A stretch of DNA of 64,000 bases from NCBI GenBank assembly GCA_047611125.1, contig JBLFXH010000001.1, positions 7,731-71,730 of the forward strand. Direction: 5' to 3'. The stretch is from JABDJZ01 sp047611125 (GTDB lineage Bacteria > Bacteroidota > Rhodothermia > Rhodothermales > UBA10348). The notes below the pieces were generated by a model, which did no database searches, was not told where the DNA came from, and was given only the letters and a program-made list of their open reading frames with translations. A program made the position numbers and the translations under genes. Shown piece after piece: positions 17,615 to 27,121 of the stretch (position 1 is the stretch's first letter; each line of letters begins with the position of its first letter).

Positions 17615-19900
17615 ATGATATCCCGCTCCTTCTCGCCGTTGGCCCTGGTGATGTTGTTGGCCCTGGTGGCCCTTACCCCCAGGGTCACCCTTGGACAATT
17701 GGCTAGCATTCGCGGCACGGTAACTGAAACGCGGACAGTGGCCGCGCTGCCAGGCGCATCGGTGGTCCTCCAAGAAGTCGGGGGTGCGAGACGCGGGACC
17801 TTGACCGGAGCAGAGGGCGATTTTCTGCTGACCAGACTCCGCCCGGGCCAATACTACCTGACGGTCTCCTTCGTCGGTTTCAGCCCCCGAACAGACACGC
17901 TGGAATTGGGATTTGACGAGGTCGTGGTTTTTGACGTGGCACTGGCAGAAGTGGCGGAAGAACTGGCAGAGGTTGTAATCGAAGAGACGCGCGGTGTCGA
18001 AGGCCGGTCCACGGCCGGCCTGGAAGTAGTAAGGCCATCTTCGCTCTCGCGGGTCCCGATGCCCGATGTCTCCTATGATCTGGCGGGCTACCTGCTCACG
18101 CTGCCGGGCTTCGTTTCCACCGGGGATCGCGGCGGGCAGTTGTATGTGCGCGGAGGCACGTCCACGCAGAACCTGGTGCTGGTCGATGGCATTCCGATCT
18201 TTCAGCCGTTCCACATTATCGGATTCTATTCGGCATTTCCGGCGGATATCATCTCCTATGCCGATGTATATGCCGGCGGCTTTGGGGCGCGGTATGGGGG
18301 GCGCATTTCGTCTGTGGTGGACGTGACCACGACCAACGGAAGCAAGGAGCGAGCACAAGGAGCGGTATCCTTTGCACCGTTCGTGAGTGGCCTGCGATTC
18401 TCCATTCCGCTGGAGGTCGGCAAGGTTTCGCTGACAGGATCGATTAGAGAGTCTGTGATCGAACACATTGCACCGGCCCTGCTGGGCCAGGAACTCCCAT
18501 ACCGGTTTGGAGACCGGTTCCTGAAGCTGCACGCTTTCCTGAACCAGACGTCCAGCATGTCCCTGACCGGCTTGCAGACGTTCGACCAGGGAAACCTCGG
18601 CACCACCGAGGACGAGCGCCCATCCTCGTGGAAGAATGACGCCTTCGGTTTTCGCTACACCTTCCTTCCCGACACCGACGCCGTCCTCTCTCAGTTCGCG
18701 ATGCACTACTCGAGCATGGAGAGTTCCTATCAGCCGTCCCCGACGGTCCAACAGGAAGCCGATGTCGATGCCTTCACTATGGAGATCCTGATTGCCTACC
18801 TGATGGGCAAATCCAGGGTCCATGTGGGGCTTTTCGGCACCCTGAATCGCTTTCACTACAACCTCGGGGAGGGCTCTCGTCCTGTCAGCGCCGGCATCAC
18901 GAGTGGAGGCGCCTATGTGGATACCCAGTTCGAGATCTCGCCCTCTTTTCGCCTCGAGCCGGGTGTCCGTTATGAGGTGTTTTCGCGCGGCGTGAAAGGC
19001 AGCCTGGCACCCCGGGTTCGTGCGCTCGTGCTCCCTTTTGGTCCCGGCTCGCGGCAGCAGTGGTCGGTGGCCTGGGGCCGCTATCACCAACAGATTGTTG
19101 GATTGAACAATGAGCAGGACGTCTCCGACGTGTTCACGGTCTGGGCCCCGGCTCCGCGAAATTCGCCGGTACCCAAGGCCACTCATGTTATCCTCGGAGT
19201 CCAGCAGCGGCTCTGGCGCTGGATGGAGTTGTCCCTGGAGGGCTACTGGAAGGACCTCGAGAATTTGGCTTTCCCGGTCTTTGACGACATACCAAACCGC
19301 GTGCTCGGTTTCTCCCGCGTCGACGGAATCGCTCGGGGTTTCGACGTCCGTCTGGAGGTGAATCGTCAACGGTTCTATGGACAGATTGGCTATACCCTCT
19401 CCGAGGTCGAGTACCGATGGGTGGACCCCGGTCGGAGCAGCATCCAGGGCGTAGAGACGATCGGAGCCGGCGACCGCCCGGCCTTCAATCCGCCCCACGA
19501 CCGTCCCCATCAGTTGAACACCACCGTTCAGTACTCGCTCGGGCAGACAAGCCTGACGGCCAGATGGCAGTACGGGTCAGGGCTTCCGTTCACCCAGATC
19601 AGGGGGTTCCATCAGGCGCTGTCGGTCGATCCTCAGAATCCCGAGGGCTTGCTCGGCGACCCAGGCATCACCACCGTCGCTCGGGGGCCCGCCTACGGAG
19701 CCCGGCTCCCGGCGTATCACCGCTTGGATATTTCTGTGGATCACAAGTTTGTGCGGCGCCGTTCGGTGACCACCCTGCAGGCCGGTTTGATCAACGCCTA
19801 TGACCGCGCGAATATCTTCCAATACAATTTTTTCTCGGGCGAGCGTGTGAATCAACTCCCTCTGGTGCCGTCCGTCGGCCTGTCTGTGGAAATCCGATGA
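17615..19900 (+). CDS. TonB-dependent receptor with N-terminal carboxypeptidase-like regulatory domain (first of two)
   Basis: A 761-residue outer-membrane active transporter. A signal peptide (SPLALVMLLALVALTPRVTLGQ) leads into a CarboxypepD_reg-like domain (IRGTVTETRTVAALPGASVVL...GQYYLTVSFVGF). The plug follows, with PGFVSTGDRGGQLYVRGG, QNLVLVDGIPI and VDVYAGGF-like elements (here YADVYAGGFGARYGGR), then a beta-barrel ending VGLSVEIR with a terminal aromatic/charged strand typical of the family. No TonB box is obvious. Its stop overlaps the ATG of a DUF4249-like lipoprotein. A closely similar pair follows at 20840-24006. The substrate is unknown; no degradative enzymes are linked. Confidence 0.92.
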   Translation: MISRSFSPLALVMLLALVALTPRVTLGQLASIRGTVTETRTVAALPGASVVLQEVGGARRGTLTGAEGDFLLTRLRPGQYYLTVSFVGFSPRTDTLELGFDEVVVFDVALAEVAEELAEVVIEETRGVEGRSTAGLEVVRPSSLSRVPMPDVSYDLAGYLLTLPGFVSTGDRGGQLYVRGGTSTQNLVLVDGIPIFQPFHIIGFYSAFPADIISYADVYAGGFGARYGGRISSVVDVTTTNGSKERAQGAVSFAPFVSGLRFSIPLEVGKVSLTGSIRESVIEHIAPALLGQELPYRFGDRFLKLHAFLNQTSSMSLTGLQTFDQGNLGTTEDERPSSWKNDAFGFRYTFLPDTDAVLSQFAMHYSSMESSYQPSPTVQQEADVDAFTMEILIAYLMGKSRVHVGLFGTLNRFHYNLGEGSRPVSAGITSGGAYVDTQFEISPSFRLEPGVRYEVFSRGVKGSLAPRVRALVLPFGPGSRQQWSVAWGRYHQQIVGLNNEQDVSDVFTVWAPAPRNSPVPKATHVILGVQQRLWRWMELSLEGYWKDLENLAFPVFDDIPNRVLGFSRVDGIARGFDVRLEVNRQRFYGQIGYTLSEVEYRWVDPGRSSIQGVETIGAGDRPAFNPPHDRPHQLNTTVQYSLGQTSLTARWQYGSGLPFTQIRGFHQALSVDPQNPEGLLGDPGITTVARGPAYGARLPAYHRLDISVDHKFVRRRSVTTLQAGLINAYDRANIFQYNFFSGERVNQLPLVPSVGLSVEIR

Positions 19901-20730
19901 TGAAAGTGGCGGCCCTATCGGCGGTATTGCTTCTGGCCCTCGCCGCTTGCGACAACAGCATCCAGCCGATGGTGGAAGGAAGCGAAGGGACCCTGTTCAT
20001 CTATGGGTTCCTAGACAGCGCGGCCGACAGTCAGTTCGTGCGGCTCGACGGTGTTCGGATCGCGGCGCTCGGAGACCGCCCTGATCTGAGTACAGTTCGC
20101 CTGTCGTCCACAGACGATTCAGGCGAGACGGTCGATTGGATTTACCAGGGCGCGACCTTCGAAGACGGGAGTACCGGGCACAATTTTCTCGGTCTCTTTC
20201 GGCCTGTCGAGGGCGGGCGCTACGCCCTGCAGGCCAGGTCAACCGATGGCCGGGTAACCGAGGCCTCAACCACCATACCGGTCCGTCCCCCGATTAGTCC
20301 CGACCCCCCAAGAGGGGACACCCTCCAGATTGTCCAGAAAATCCGGCTCTCAGGCCTTGAGCGGAGCCCCTTGCGGGTGATAGTGCAGTATGAGGTCCAG
20401 GCTCCTGAGAGCCCTGAGGCGGTGAGCGTATCGGTAGACTACGGGGATAGGGGTTCGCTCTCGGCGGACGGCTGGGACTTTGACGTCTTCCTGAAGCGCG
20501 ATCATCCAACGGTGATGGCCGGCATCGCTCGCAATGTCCGGGATCGAGACGTAGCACTCCTCTCCATCGGAGTTCGTGCGGAATTGCTGAGTGCGGAATG
20601 GGACGAGCCGCATACAGCGCGTAACATCACGGGCGGTCGCGGTTTCTTCGGCGCCGTCGGTCGCTACGACCTGGGGTGGACGCTGGAGCCGGCGGTTGTA
20701 GCCACCATCGGCTTCGTCGATGGGCAATAA
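19897..20730 (+). CDS. DUF4249-like outer-membrane-associated lipoprotein (first of two)
   Basis: A 277-residue lipoprotein: ALSAVLLLALAAC gives a clear lipobox with Cys near residue 19. The mature protein has early FIYGFLDSAADSQFVRLDGVRI, a middle with GRYALQARSTDGRVTEASTTIPV and a C-terminal GFFGAVGRYDLGWTLEPAV region. This is the pattern of Bacteroidota DUF4249 proteins, which are encoded next to TonB receptors and are thought to be accessory surface lipoproteins. It overlaps the receptor stop by 4 nt. The family call rests on position and general layout, so it is moderate. Confidence 0.7.
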   Translation: MMKVAALSAVLLLALAACDNSIQPMVEGSEGTLFIYGFLDSAADSQFVRLDGVRIAALGDRPDLSTVRLSSTDDSGETVDWIYQGATFEDGSTGHNFLGLFRPVEGGRYALQARSTDGRVTEASTTIPVRPPISPDPPRGDTLQIVQKIRLSGLERSPLRVIVQYEVQAPESPEAVSVSVDYGDRGSLSADGWDFDVFLKRDHPTVMAGIARNVRDRDVALLSIGVRAELLSAEWDEPHTARNITGGRGFFGAVGRYDLGWTLEPAVVATIGFVDGQ

Positions 20731-20839
20731 TTTGATCCGTCCATCGCCTTCCTTAGTCGGCTCGGCCCTCATGCCTTTCTCCCCGATCGTCCCAGTCGTA
20801 ACATCGTCGCTCCCTGAACTGAAACAGAACCTTGTATTG

Positions 20840-23107
20840 ATGGTGCGAATTGCAGCGTTGTTGTTTCTGAGCCTCCTCCTGTCCTCTCAAGCCGTGGCTC
20901 AGAACGCCACCATCCGAGGATTTGTGACGTCAGAGGCAGACGGACAACCACTACCAGGTGTCAACGTTATTCTGCTGGGCGTAGATGGGTCACTCGTGAC
21001 CGGGACGGCTACAGATGCAGACGGCTTTTACGCACTCTCTAGAGTAACGCCGGCCACCTACACCCTGAAGGCCACGTTCATCGGATTCGAGATGCTCGAG
21101 GAGATCGTCACGCTGGCGGAGGGCATCGTAACGAGAAATATTGCGTTGGCGGAATCAGCTGCGCTGCTTGAGGGCTTATTGGTCGAGTCGGAGCGAGAAA
21201 CCTCTGGTGCTGCCAACATTACCGCTGGTTTGCAGACCGTTCGCCCCGCTGATATCGACTTGGTGCCCGCTCCGGACATCTCTGCTGATCTCGTCAATTA
21301 TCTGACCGCGCTTCCCGGTATCGTCTCGCAGGGAGATCGAGGTGGCCAGCTCTTTGTTCGAGGCGGAGAGCCCACCCAGAACCTGGTGCTATTGGACGGC
21401 ATGATGATCTATCAGCCGTTCCACATAGTTGGCTTCTTTTCGGCCTTCCCGTCCGAGATCATCAACACGGTCGATGTGTACGCGGGCGGCTTCGGAGGCC
21501 GGTACGGCGGGCGGCTGTCCTCGGTCATCGACGTCGCGGCCCGCACCGGTAACAAGCAGCGGTTTGCGAGCTCGGTTTCTCTGGCGCCATTCGTCAGCAC
21601 GATCCGCCTCGAGGGTCCCATCGTTCCAGGGAAAGCGTCGCTGCTAATTTCAGTCCGTGAGTCGGTCATCGAGCAGGGTGCCGCCAAGATCGTGGATCAG
21701 GATCTGCCGTTCAGTTTCGGCGATCAGTTCGCGAAACTGCACGTCAATCTAGGACAGAGCGCCCAGGCCTCCGTGACAGCCATGCACACGTCAGACCGAG
21801 GACGACTTGGTCTGGACCCCTTGGCATCGGGCGTCGAGCCGGCCCAGGAAGAGGTACACTGGGAGAATCTCGCGGTCGGCACTCGCTTCATCTTTCTGCC
21901 GGCCACCCTACCGATTTTTGCAGAGGTGCTAGTCTCGGGTTCTCAGCTGAAGAATGACTTCGGCCTCCCGGATGAGCCGGTCCGTTCAACGTTGGCGAAG
22001 CGCTTCAACTTCGCGACTAACGTGACCCACTATCTGGGCAACACAGACTTTGCCTGGGGTCTGTTTCTGTCGTCGATCTCTCTGGAGAGTGATCTCGGAG
22101 GCCAGTTTCAGAATCTCGACCTCAAGAAGGAATTTGTGACCGAGGTCGGAGCCTATATGGAGCCGGAGTTCCGGCTCGGGAACGGGCTTCGGATCCAGCC
22201 GGCAGTTCGGCTGCAGTCATTCCCGAGCAAGGGCCTGACGTTCTTCGAACCCCGAATTCGTGCGGTCTGGAACATGGGCGCGCACCGGATCAGCGCTGCA
22301 GGTGGCGTCTACCATCAGGAAATCGTGGGATTGAATGACCGTCGCGACGCTGGCGACGTGTTTACGGCTTGGGTGGCTTCGCCCGACGGTGTGGTCCCTC
22401 AAGCCGTTCATGCGATAGCGGGGTACTCGGTTCGCCCGACCGAGTTTTTGACACTCTCGGCGGAGGTGTTCTACAAGAAACTCACCGATTTGGTAGTCCC
22501 GGAATGGACGTCCTTCCCCCGCTTTACCACCGGTATTCAGGAAGCCGACGGCGAGGCCTACGGGACTGACCTCCGCCTGGAGATCACCGCCGGCAATTCG
22601 TTCTACGGCGTGATCAGCTACGGCCTCTCCGATGTCCAGTACAACGCGGAAATTCGCGCCTTGCAGCTCCTGACCGGAGAGGACGAGATTTCCTACGCGC
22701 CGCCTCATGACAGACGGCACCAGTTGAACGCAATGACCAGCATCAGCGCGAAGGGCTTCAACCTGAACATCAGGATGCAGTTTGGCTCAGGGCTTCCGTT
22801 CAATCAGTCGCTGGGCTTTGATCGATACATCTTGTTGGACAGCCTGGTAAACGTGCTCGACAATCCGGGAGAGGAGCGGGTCCTCTACGGCCGTCCGTAC
22901 AGTGGTCGCCTCCCAACCTATCACCGATTGGATATATCGCTGGATCGCGAGTTCGAGTTTGGAAAGCGAACCGCAGCTACAATTCAACTGGGACTCATCA
23001 ATGCGTATGACAGGCCCAACCTCTTCTACCTGGACCTGTTCACCCTACGCCGAGTGGATCAGTTACCGTTGATCCCTACGATTGGAATCAAAGTGGACAT
23101 CAAGTGA
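20840..23107 (+). CDS. TonB-dependent receptor with carboxypeptidase-like regulatory domain (second of two)
   Basis: A 755-residue outer-membrane receptor. I chose ATG 20840 because it begins a good signal peptide (VRIAALLFLSLLLSSQAVAQ); the frame stays open 40 residues upstream, into the preceding gene's end, without any signal. The layout copies that of the 17615-19900 receptor: CarboxypepD_reg-like domain (PGVNVILLG...YTLKATFIGFEMLEE), plug with GDRGGQLFVRGGEPTQNLVLLDG and VDVYAGGFGGRYGGR, and barrel ending GIKVDIK. The two receptors are therefore diverged tandem paralogues. The 109-bp gap before it (20731-20839) holds no other gene and may contain its own promoter. It overlaps the next lipoprotein by 4 nt. 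Confidence 0.92.
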   Translation: MVRIAALLFLSLLLSSQAVAQNATIRGFVTSEADGQPLPGVNVILLGVDGSLVTGTATDADGFYALSRVTPATYTLKATFIGFEMLEEIVTLAEGIVTRNIALAESAALLEGLLVESERETSGAANITAGLQTVRPADIDLVPAPDISADLVNYLTALPGIVSQGDRGGQLFVRGGEPTQNLVLLDGMMIYQPFHIVGFFSAFPSEIINTVDVYAGGFGGRYGGRLSSVIDVAARTGNKQRFASSVSLAPFVSTIRLEGPIVPGKASLLISVRESVIEQGAAKIVDQDLPFSFGDQFAKLHVNLGQSAQASVTAMHTSDRGRLGLDPLASGVEPAQEEVHWENLAVGTRFIFLPATLPIFAEVLVSGSQLKNDFGLPDEPVRSTLAKRFNFATNVTHYLGNTDFAWGLFLSSISLESDLGGQFQNLDLKKEFVTEVGAYMEPEFRLGNGLRIQPAVRLQSFPSKGLTFFEPRIRAVWNMGAHRISAAGGVYHQEIVGLNDRRDAGDVFTAWVASPDGVVPQAVHAIAGYSVRPTEFLTLSAEVFYKKLTDLVVPEWTSFPRFTTGIQEADGEAYGTDLRLEITAGNSFYGVISYGLSDVQYNAEIRALQLLTGEDEISYAPPHDRRHQLNAMTSISAKGFNLNIRMQFGSGLPFNQSLGFDRYILLDSLVNVLDNPGEERVLYGRPYSGRLPTYHRLDISLDREFEFGKRTAATIQLGLINAYDRPNLFYLDLFTLRRVDQLPLIPTIGIKVDIK

Positions 23108-24006
23108 TGATGCGACGATTCGCCCTCCTGCCCGCGGTAGCCTTCGTGCTGGCCGCCATGGCCCTGTCTGCTTGCGAGACTACGGTTGACCCCTTCATTG
23201 AGGATGACCGGTTCTTTACGGTTTTCGGATACCTCGACACAGCGACCGATCTCCAGGCGGTTCGCGTGATCGCCCTCGGGCGAGTGATCGGGACCACCAC
23301 CGGTGAAATAGACGCGGCGGTATCTTCCACAGAGATCGAGACGGGGGTGGTCACCGAGTGGTATCCCGAACTGATTACGTTTGCGGACTCTAGCGTCGGC
23401 AGTGTCTACCGAGGCCCCTTCCGTCCCATTCCCGGATTCTCGTACCGATTCGATGTTGTCCGAAGTGATGGAGCCGCAGCCACGGTCACGACCACAATCC
23501 CGGTGGCAACCGACGTCCAGGTTGATGAGCCGCTGGTGTCCATCTCTGATGCCTTTCAGCGCGTGTTCTGGTCGGACATCTCGTTCAAGCCATCCCGTCT
23601 CGAGGTTTGGTACCGGTTTATGGGTGTTCGTCCGTCGGATCCGTTCCTGAACGCGGTCATTGTCTACGACAACACCCTGTACGGAGATGCGAAGGATGGT
23701 GGATGGGAGACGCTGGTTCGACTGACCGGTGACCGTCTCAGGGTTAGTCAGCAGCTGAGCGTCGCGGGCGACGCCGGTCTGACGCTGCTAGGCGTCGGCG
23801 CCAGGCTAACCATGTCCGATGAACAATGGCGGCCTCCCGGAGGGATTTTCGATAAGGAAGTCCTGGTTCAGCCCGGCACGTTCTCGAACGTAGATGGAGG
23901 ATTCGGATTTCTTGGTTCGGTGAATCAGTTCACGGTAGAGTGGACGCTCTCGCCAGAGATCACGACGCGAATCGGGTACACGGTTCCGGGCGCGCCCGCA
24001 GACTGA
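23104..24006 (+). CDS. DUF4249-like lipoprotein (second of two)
   Basis: A 300-residue lipoprotein with lipobox MALSAC (Cys near residue 24). The body parallels the first lipoprotein: FFTVFGYLDTATDLQAVRVIAL early, FSYRFDVVRSDGAAATVTTTIPV in the middle and FGFLGSVNQFTVEWTLSPE near the end. It is coupled to the second TonB receptor by an ATGATG/TGA overlap. Parallel divergence of both partners suggests that each receptor uses its own lipoprotein. The family call is moderate. Confidence 0.7.
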   Translation: MMMRRFALLPAVAFVLAAMALSACETTVDPFIEDDRFFTVFGYLDTATDLQAVRVIALGRVIGTTTGEIDAAVSSTEIETGVVTEWYPELITFADSSVGSVYRGPFRPIPGFSYRFDVVRSDGAAATVTTTIPVATDVQVDEPLVSISDAFQRVFWSDISFKPSRLEVWYRFMGVRPSDPFLNAVIVYDNTLYGDAKDGGWETLVRLTGDRLRVSQQLSVAGDAGLTLLGVGARLTMSDEQWRPPGGIFDKEVLVQPGTFSNVDGGFGFLGSVNQFTVEWTLSPEITTRIGYTVPGAPAD

Positions 24007-24007
24007 C

Positions 24008-24733
24008 GTGCCGACTGGCGCTATTGTGGTGATTCCTGCCTTCAATGAGGAGGCGGCGCTAGGCAACGTTCTTGCTGCCATCCCCAAGGGCCTTGCGAGG
24101 GCCGTGGTCGTAGCAAACAACGGTTCGACCGATCAGACCCGGCAGGTGGCACTCGACAATGGGGCTGTCGTGGTTGATGAGTCCAGACGCGGCTACGGGA
24201 ACGCATGCCTGGCGGGAATTAAAAAGGCGCGTGAGTGGGACCCGGAAATCATTGTCTTTCTGGACGGCGACTTCTCCGACTACCCTGAGCAGATGGCTCG
24301 CCTGGTTGACCCCATAGCCTCGGGCCAGACCGATTTTGTGGTGGGATCCAGGATGCGCGGGAGGAGCTCGCGCGGCGCACTGCTCCCGCAGGCCCGGATG
24401 GGAAATTGGCTGGCGGGCTCCATCATGCGAGTAGTCTGGGGGGCCGGTTTCACCGACTTGGGTCCGTTTCGGGCAATCCGTCTGGATGCGTTGGACCGGC
24501 TGAACATGCAGGATCGCACCTATGGATGGACGGTAGAGATGCAGTTGAAGGCGGTCGAGGCTGGCCTGCGCTGGATGGAGGTCCCTGTAGACTATCGGCG
24601 GCGGATTGGCACCTCCAAGGTGACGGGCACGGTCCGGGGGACCGTGGGGGCATCACTGAAGATTCTCAGCATCCTGTTTGGGTATGCCGCCACGCGAGGA
24701 CGCCGAACGTATCCGGGGCCTCCGGGCGAGTAA
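24008..24733 (+). CDS. Family 2 glycosyltransferase (polyprenyl-phosphate type)
   Basis: A 241-residue GT-A glycosyltransferase. VVIPAFNEEAALGNVL and VVANNGSTDQT are the nucleotide-sugar-binding start, IVFLDGDFSDYPEQM supplies the DxD metal site, and GSRMRGRSSRGAL, FTDLGPFRAIR and YGWTVEMQLKAVEAG with VPVDYRRRIGTSKVTG complete the dolichol/undecaprenyl-phosphate-sugar synthase-like pattern. It has no C-terminal membrane anchor. The GTG start lies directly after the lipoprotein stop. A 168-bp stretch (24734-24901) separates it from ilvE, and I see nothing there. The likely product is a polyprenyl-phosphate sugar or a modified lipid sugar; the donor is unknown. Confidence 0.85.
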   Translation: MPTGAIVVIPAFNEEAALGNVLAAIPKGLARAVVVANNGSTDQTRQVALDNGAVVVDESRRGYGNACLAGIKKAREWDPEIIVFLDGDFSDYPEQMARLVDPIASGQTDFVVGSRMRGRSSRGALLPQARMGNWLAGSIMRVVWGAGFTDLGPFRAIRLDALDRLNMQDRTYGWTVEMQLKAVEAGLRWMEVPVDYRRRIGTSKVTGTVRGTVGASLKILSILFGYAATRGRRTYPGPPGE

Positions 24734-24901
24734 GGCACCGCGCAGGCGGGCCCAGCCTTCACGACTGACGCAAGGTTCAAGTCCGGACCCAAACGCGCCC
24801 GAGACCGTTTGTCTGAGACGTCCCACAGGGGTCGAATTTGGCCTCTCAATCGGAGCCAGAAGACCGCCTGAAATAGCACACTCCATTTCCTGACTGAGTC
24901 C

Positions 24902-25837
24902 ATGCAGAAGCACGACATCTGGTTCAACGGCGAATTTGTCCCCTTCGACGAGGCCAATGTGCACGTCCTCAGTCACGTGCTGCACTACGGGTCGTCCGTG
25001 TTTGAGGGTGTTCGGTGTTACAACACCAAGGAAAAGGGCCCGGCGGTCTTTCGCCTGCGGGACCATACGCAGCGCCTGATCGACTCGGCAAGGATTTACC
25101 GAATGGAGATCCCGTTTGACCTGGAGACTCTGGAGGCTGCCCAGTTGGAGACCATAGCCCGAAGCGGATTGCAAGGCTGCTACATCCGCCCGCTTGTGTT
25201 TCGAGGAGTTGGTCCCATGGGTGTGAACCCGCTCAACAACCCGGTGGAGTCAATTATCGCCGTCTGGGAGTGGGGAGCCTACCTGGGGAAGGAAGCACTT
25301 GAGGAAGGAGTGGATGTTGAGGTGGCCTCATGGCAGCGCATGGCCCCCAACACCTTTCCAGCCATGGCAAAGGCCGGCGGTAATTACCTGAACGCCTCGC
25401 TGGTGAAGATGAATGCCGTGCTGAACGGCTATTCCGAAGGCATCATGCTCTCGAAGGACGGGCACGTTGCCGAAGGGTCCGGAGAGAATCTCTTCATGGT
25501 CAAGAACGGTCGACTCTACACTGCTCCGAGTTCGCTGTCGATTCTGCCGGGCATTACTCGGGCATCAGTGATGCGACTCGCTGACCAACTTGGCTACACG
25601 GTCGAGACTGCGAACATTCCGCGGGAAGCCCTCTACATCGCGGACGAACTGTTCTTCACCGGAACGGCTGCAGAGGTGACTCCCATCAAGAGTGTCGACA
25701 ACTACGTGATCGGTAAGGGCAACCGAGGGCCCATCACGAAGGCCATTCAGGATGCCTACTTCGACGTGGTTCATGGTGGGGTTGACCCGTATGGCTGGCT
25801 GACGCCGGTTAACGCCGAGGCAGCGCCTGCTAGCTGA
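24902..25837 (+). CDS. ilvE: Branched-chain amino-acid aminotransferase
   Basis: A class IV PLP aminotransferase that carries out the last step of leucine, isoleucine and valine synthesis. At 311 residues it has the normal length. Diagnostic segments: DIWFNGEFVPF and SHVLHYGSSVFEGVRCY at the N-terminus, KAGGNYLNASLVK near the PLP lysine region, VAEGSGENLFMVKNG and finally DELFFTGTAAEVTPI. D-amino-acid aminotransferases share the fold, but the YGSSVFEGVR and SGENLF segments are those of IlvE. It is transcribed toward the convergent FG-GAP gene with a 12-bp gap. No other branched-chain gene is nearby. Confidence 0.95.
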   Translation: MQKHDIWFNGEFVPFDEANVHVLSHVLHYGSSVFEGVRCYNTKEKGPAVFRLRDHTQRLIDSARIYRMEIPFDLETLEAAQLETIARSGLQGCYIRPLVFRGVGPMGVNPLNNPVESIIAVWEWGAYLGKEALEEGVDVEVASWQRMAPNTFPAMAKAGGNYLNASLVKMNAVLNGYSEGIMLSKDGHVAEGSGENLFMVKNGRLYTAPSSLSILPGITRASVMRLADQLGYTVETANIPREALYIADELFFTGTAAEVTPIKSVDNYVIGKGNRGPITKAIQDAYFDVVHGGVDPYGWLTPVNAEAAPAS

Positions 25838-25849
25838 AGCGCCGATCGA

Positions 25850-27121
25850 CTATCGCCGAACCGCCCCGGCCGGGACGAATTCGGGGAAGGTCTGGTTCAT
25901 CAGGAAATTGGCGAACGGTCGGCCCTCATCGTTGAAGCCGATGATCAGGAAATCATCGTCCCCATCCCCGTTATAGTCGCCCACGGTCAGGTCTCCTTGG
26001 GTCAGTCCGGCTAGCACGAACTCGCGCCGAAACTGGCCGGCCTCATTGATCATAACCCGTCCGGCCCTGCGTCCGAGTACGCTCTCGGCACCGGTTAGGA
26101 TAATGTCCAGATTGCCGTCCACATCGTAGTCGCTCCAGGCTACGCCTCCCCCGAGCAGGTTTGGTAGGTCTGTCTCTACCCGAACCATTCCGGCTGGCGT
26201 TGACTTGAAGAGGACGGTCAGTCCTCGAAGCAGCTGCGGATCAAGAACACCGCCGCTTATGACCAGATCGGATCGGCCGTCGTTGTCGTAGTCTCCCCAG
26301 TCCAGGTCGGCCAGGTAAAGTCCGGGCATTCCCAGATCAACCTGTTGGAAAACCTCGGGTTCTATCTGTTTGTACACCACGCTCAACGAGCCGAGGGCGG
26401 ACTCGCCCGTCAGGGCAAGGTCCAAGTCTCCGTCAGCGTCCATGTCCCCCCAGTCGAGCGTGCAGAGCATGGTGCCGGGCAAGCCTGAGGATATTGGCTC
26501 GAACCGGCCGCCGGTGTTGCGGTAGATGATGGTCTTCTGATCATATGGAGGCTCCGGGTTTGCCGCTCCGCAGGCGGCGAAGTCCTGATCGCCGTCGGCA
26601 TCGTAATCACCCCAAGCCACGTCTCCTGCAAACAATCCCTGGAACGACTGGGCCTGAACCAGATTCAGGCCATCATTGATGAACAACTCGCCGACCGTCT
26701 CGACGCGGGGCTCTCCTATGACCCGCTCCACGATGGTCTTGCCAAAGAGCAAAAGGTCTCCGTCCCCATCGCCGTCTGCATCTCCCCAACTGGCACTGCC
26801 GTTCCATACCTGATTCAGGATGGCGGGCACTGTTCGGTAGACCTTGAAGGAAAGGACCACCTGGAAGCCCCCGAAAGACGCCACGAACATCGAGTCCTCG
26901 AGGACCAGTACCCGCGACAGGGCACTGCCATTGCTGAGTAGCCCTGTCAGTACTAGATCCAGATCGCCGTCCCCGTCCATGTCGCCAAAGTCAACCGACC
27001 CTTCGGTGATGTCGGGAATTGGGTAGTCAATCAACAGCGGCGCCGCGGCCGAAATTTGGGCTCTAGCCGGATTGGTCACAGAAACGAGCAAAATCGCACA
27101 GAATAGGATGGGCTTCATCAC
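25850..27121 (-). CDS. Secreted FG-GAP/VCBS repeat protein without sorting domain
   Basis: A 423-residue exported protein: signal peptide (PILFCAILLVSVTNPARAQ), then about seven tandem repeats each with a calcium-type DxDGDGDxD loop (for example FGDMDGDGDLDLVLTG, WGDYDADGDQD, VGDYNGDGDDDFLI). This is an FG-GAP/VCBS propeller, usually surface-exposed and involved in adhesion or ligand binding. Unlike the 27666-29474 protein, it has no type IX sorting domain at the C-terminus (ends VPAGAVRR). Its ATG overlaps the stop of the upstream gene by 4 nt. The three genes at 25850-29474 form one minus-strand cluster. Confidence 0.85.
   Translation of the reverse strand: MMKPILFCAILLVSVTNPARAQISAAAPLLIDYPIPDITEGSVDFGDMDGDGDLDLVLTGLLSNGSALSRVLVLEDSMFVASFGGFQVVLSFKVYRTVPAILNQVWNGSASWGDADGDGDGDLLLFGKTIVERVIGEPRVETVGELFINDGLNLVQAQSFQGLFAGDVAWGDYDADGDQDFAACGAANPEPPYDQKTIIYRNTGGRFEPISSGLPGTMLCTLDWGDMDADGDLDLALTGESALGSLSVVYKQIEPEVFQQVDLGMPGLYLADLDWGDYDNDGRSDLVISGGVLDPQLLRGLTVLFKSTPAGMVRVETDLPNLLGGGVAWSDYDVDGNLDIILTGAESVLGRRAGRVMINEAGQFRREFVLAGLTQGDLTVGDYNGDGDDDFLIIGFNDEGRPFANFLMNQTFPEFVPAGAVRR

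Noticed and set aside
17534..19510. Long (658-residue) minus-strand open frame opposite the first TonB receptor
   Set aside because: It mirrors the receptor gene codon by codon, has no recognisable domain or signal, and the plus-strand protein is a clear family member.
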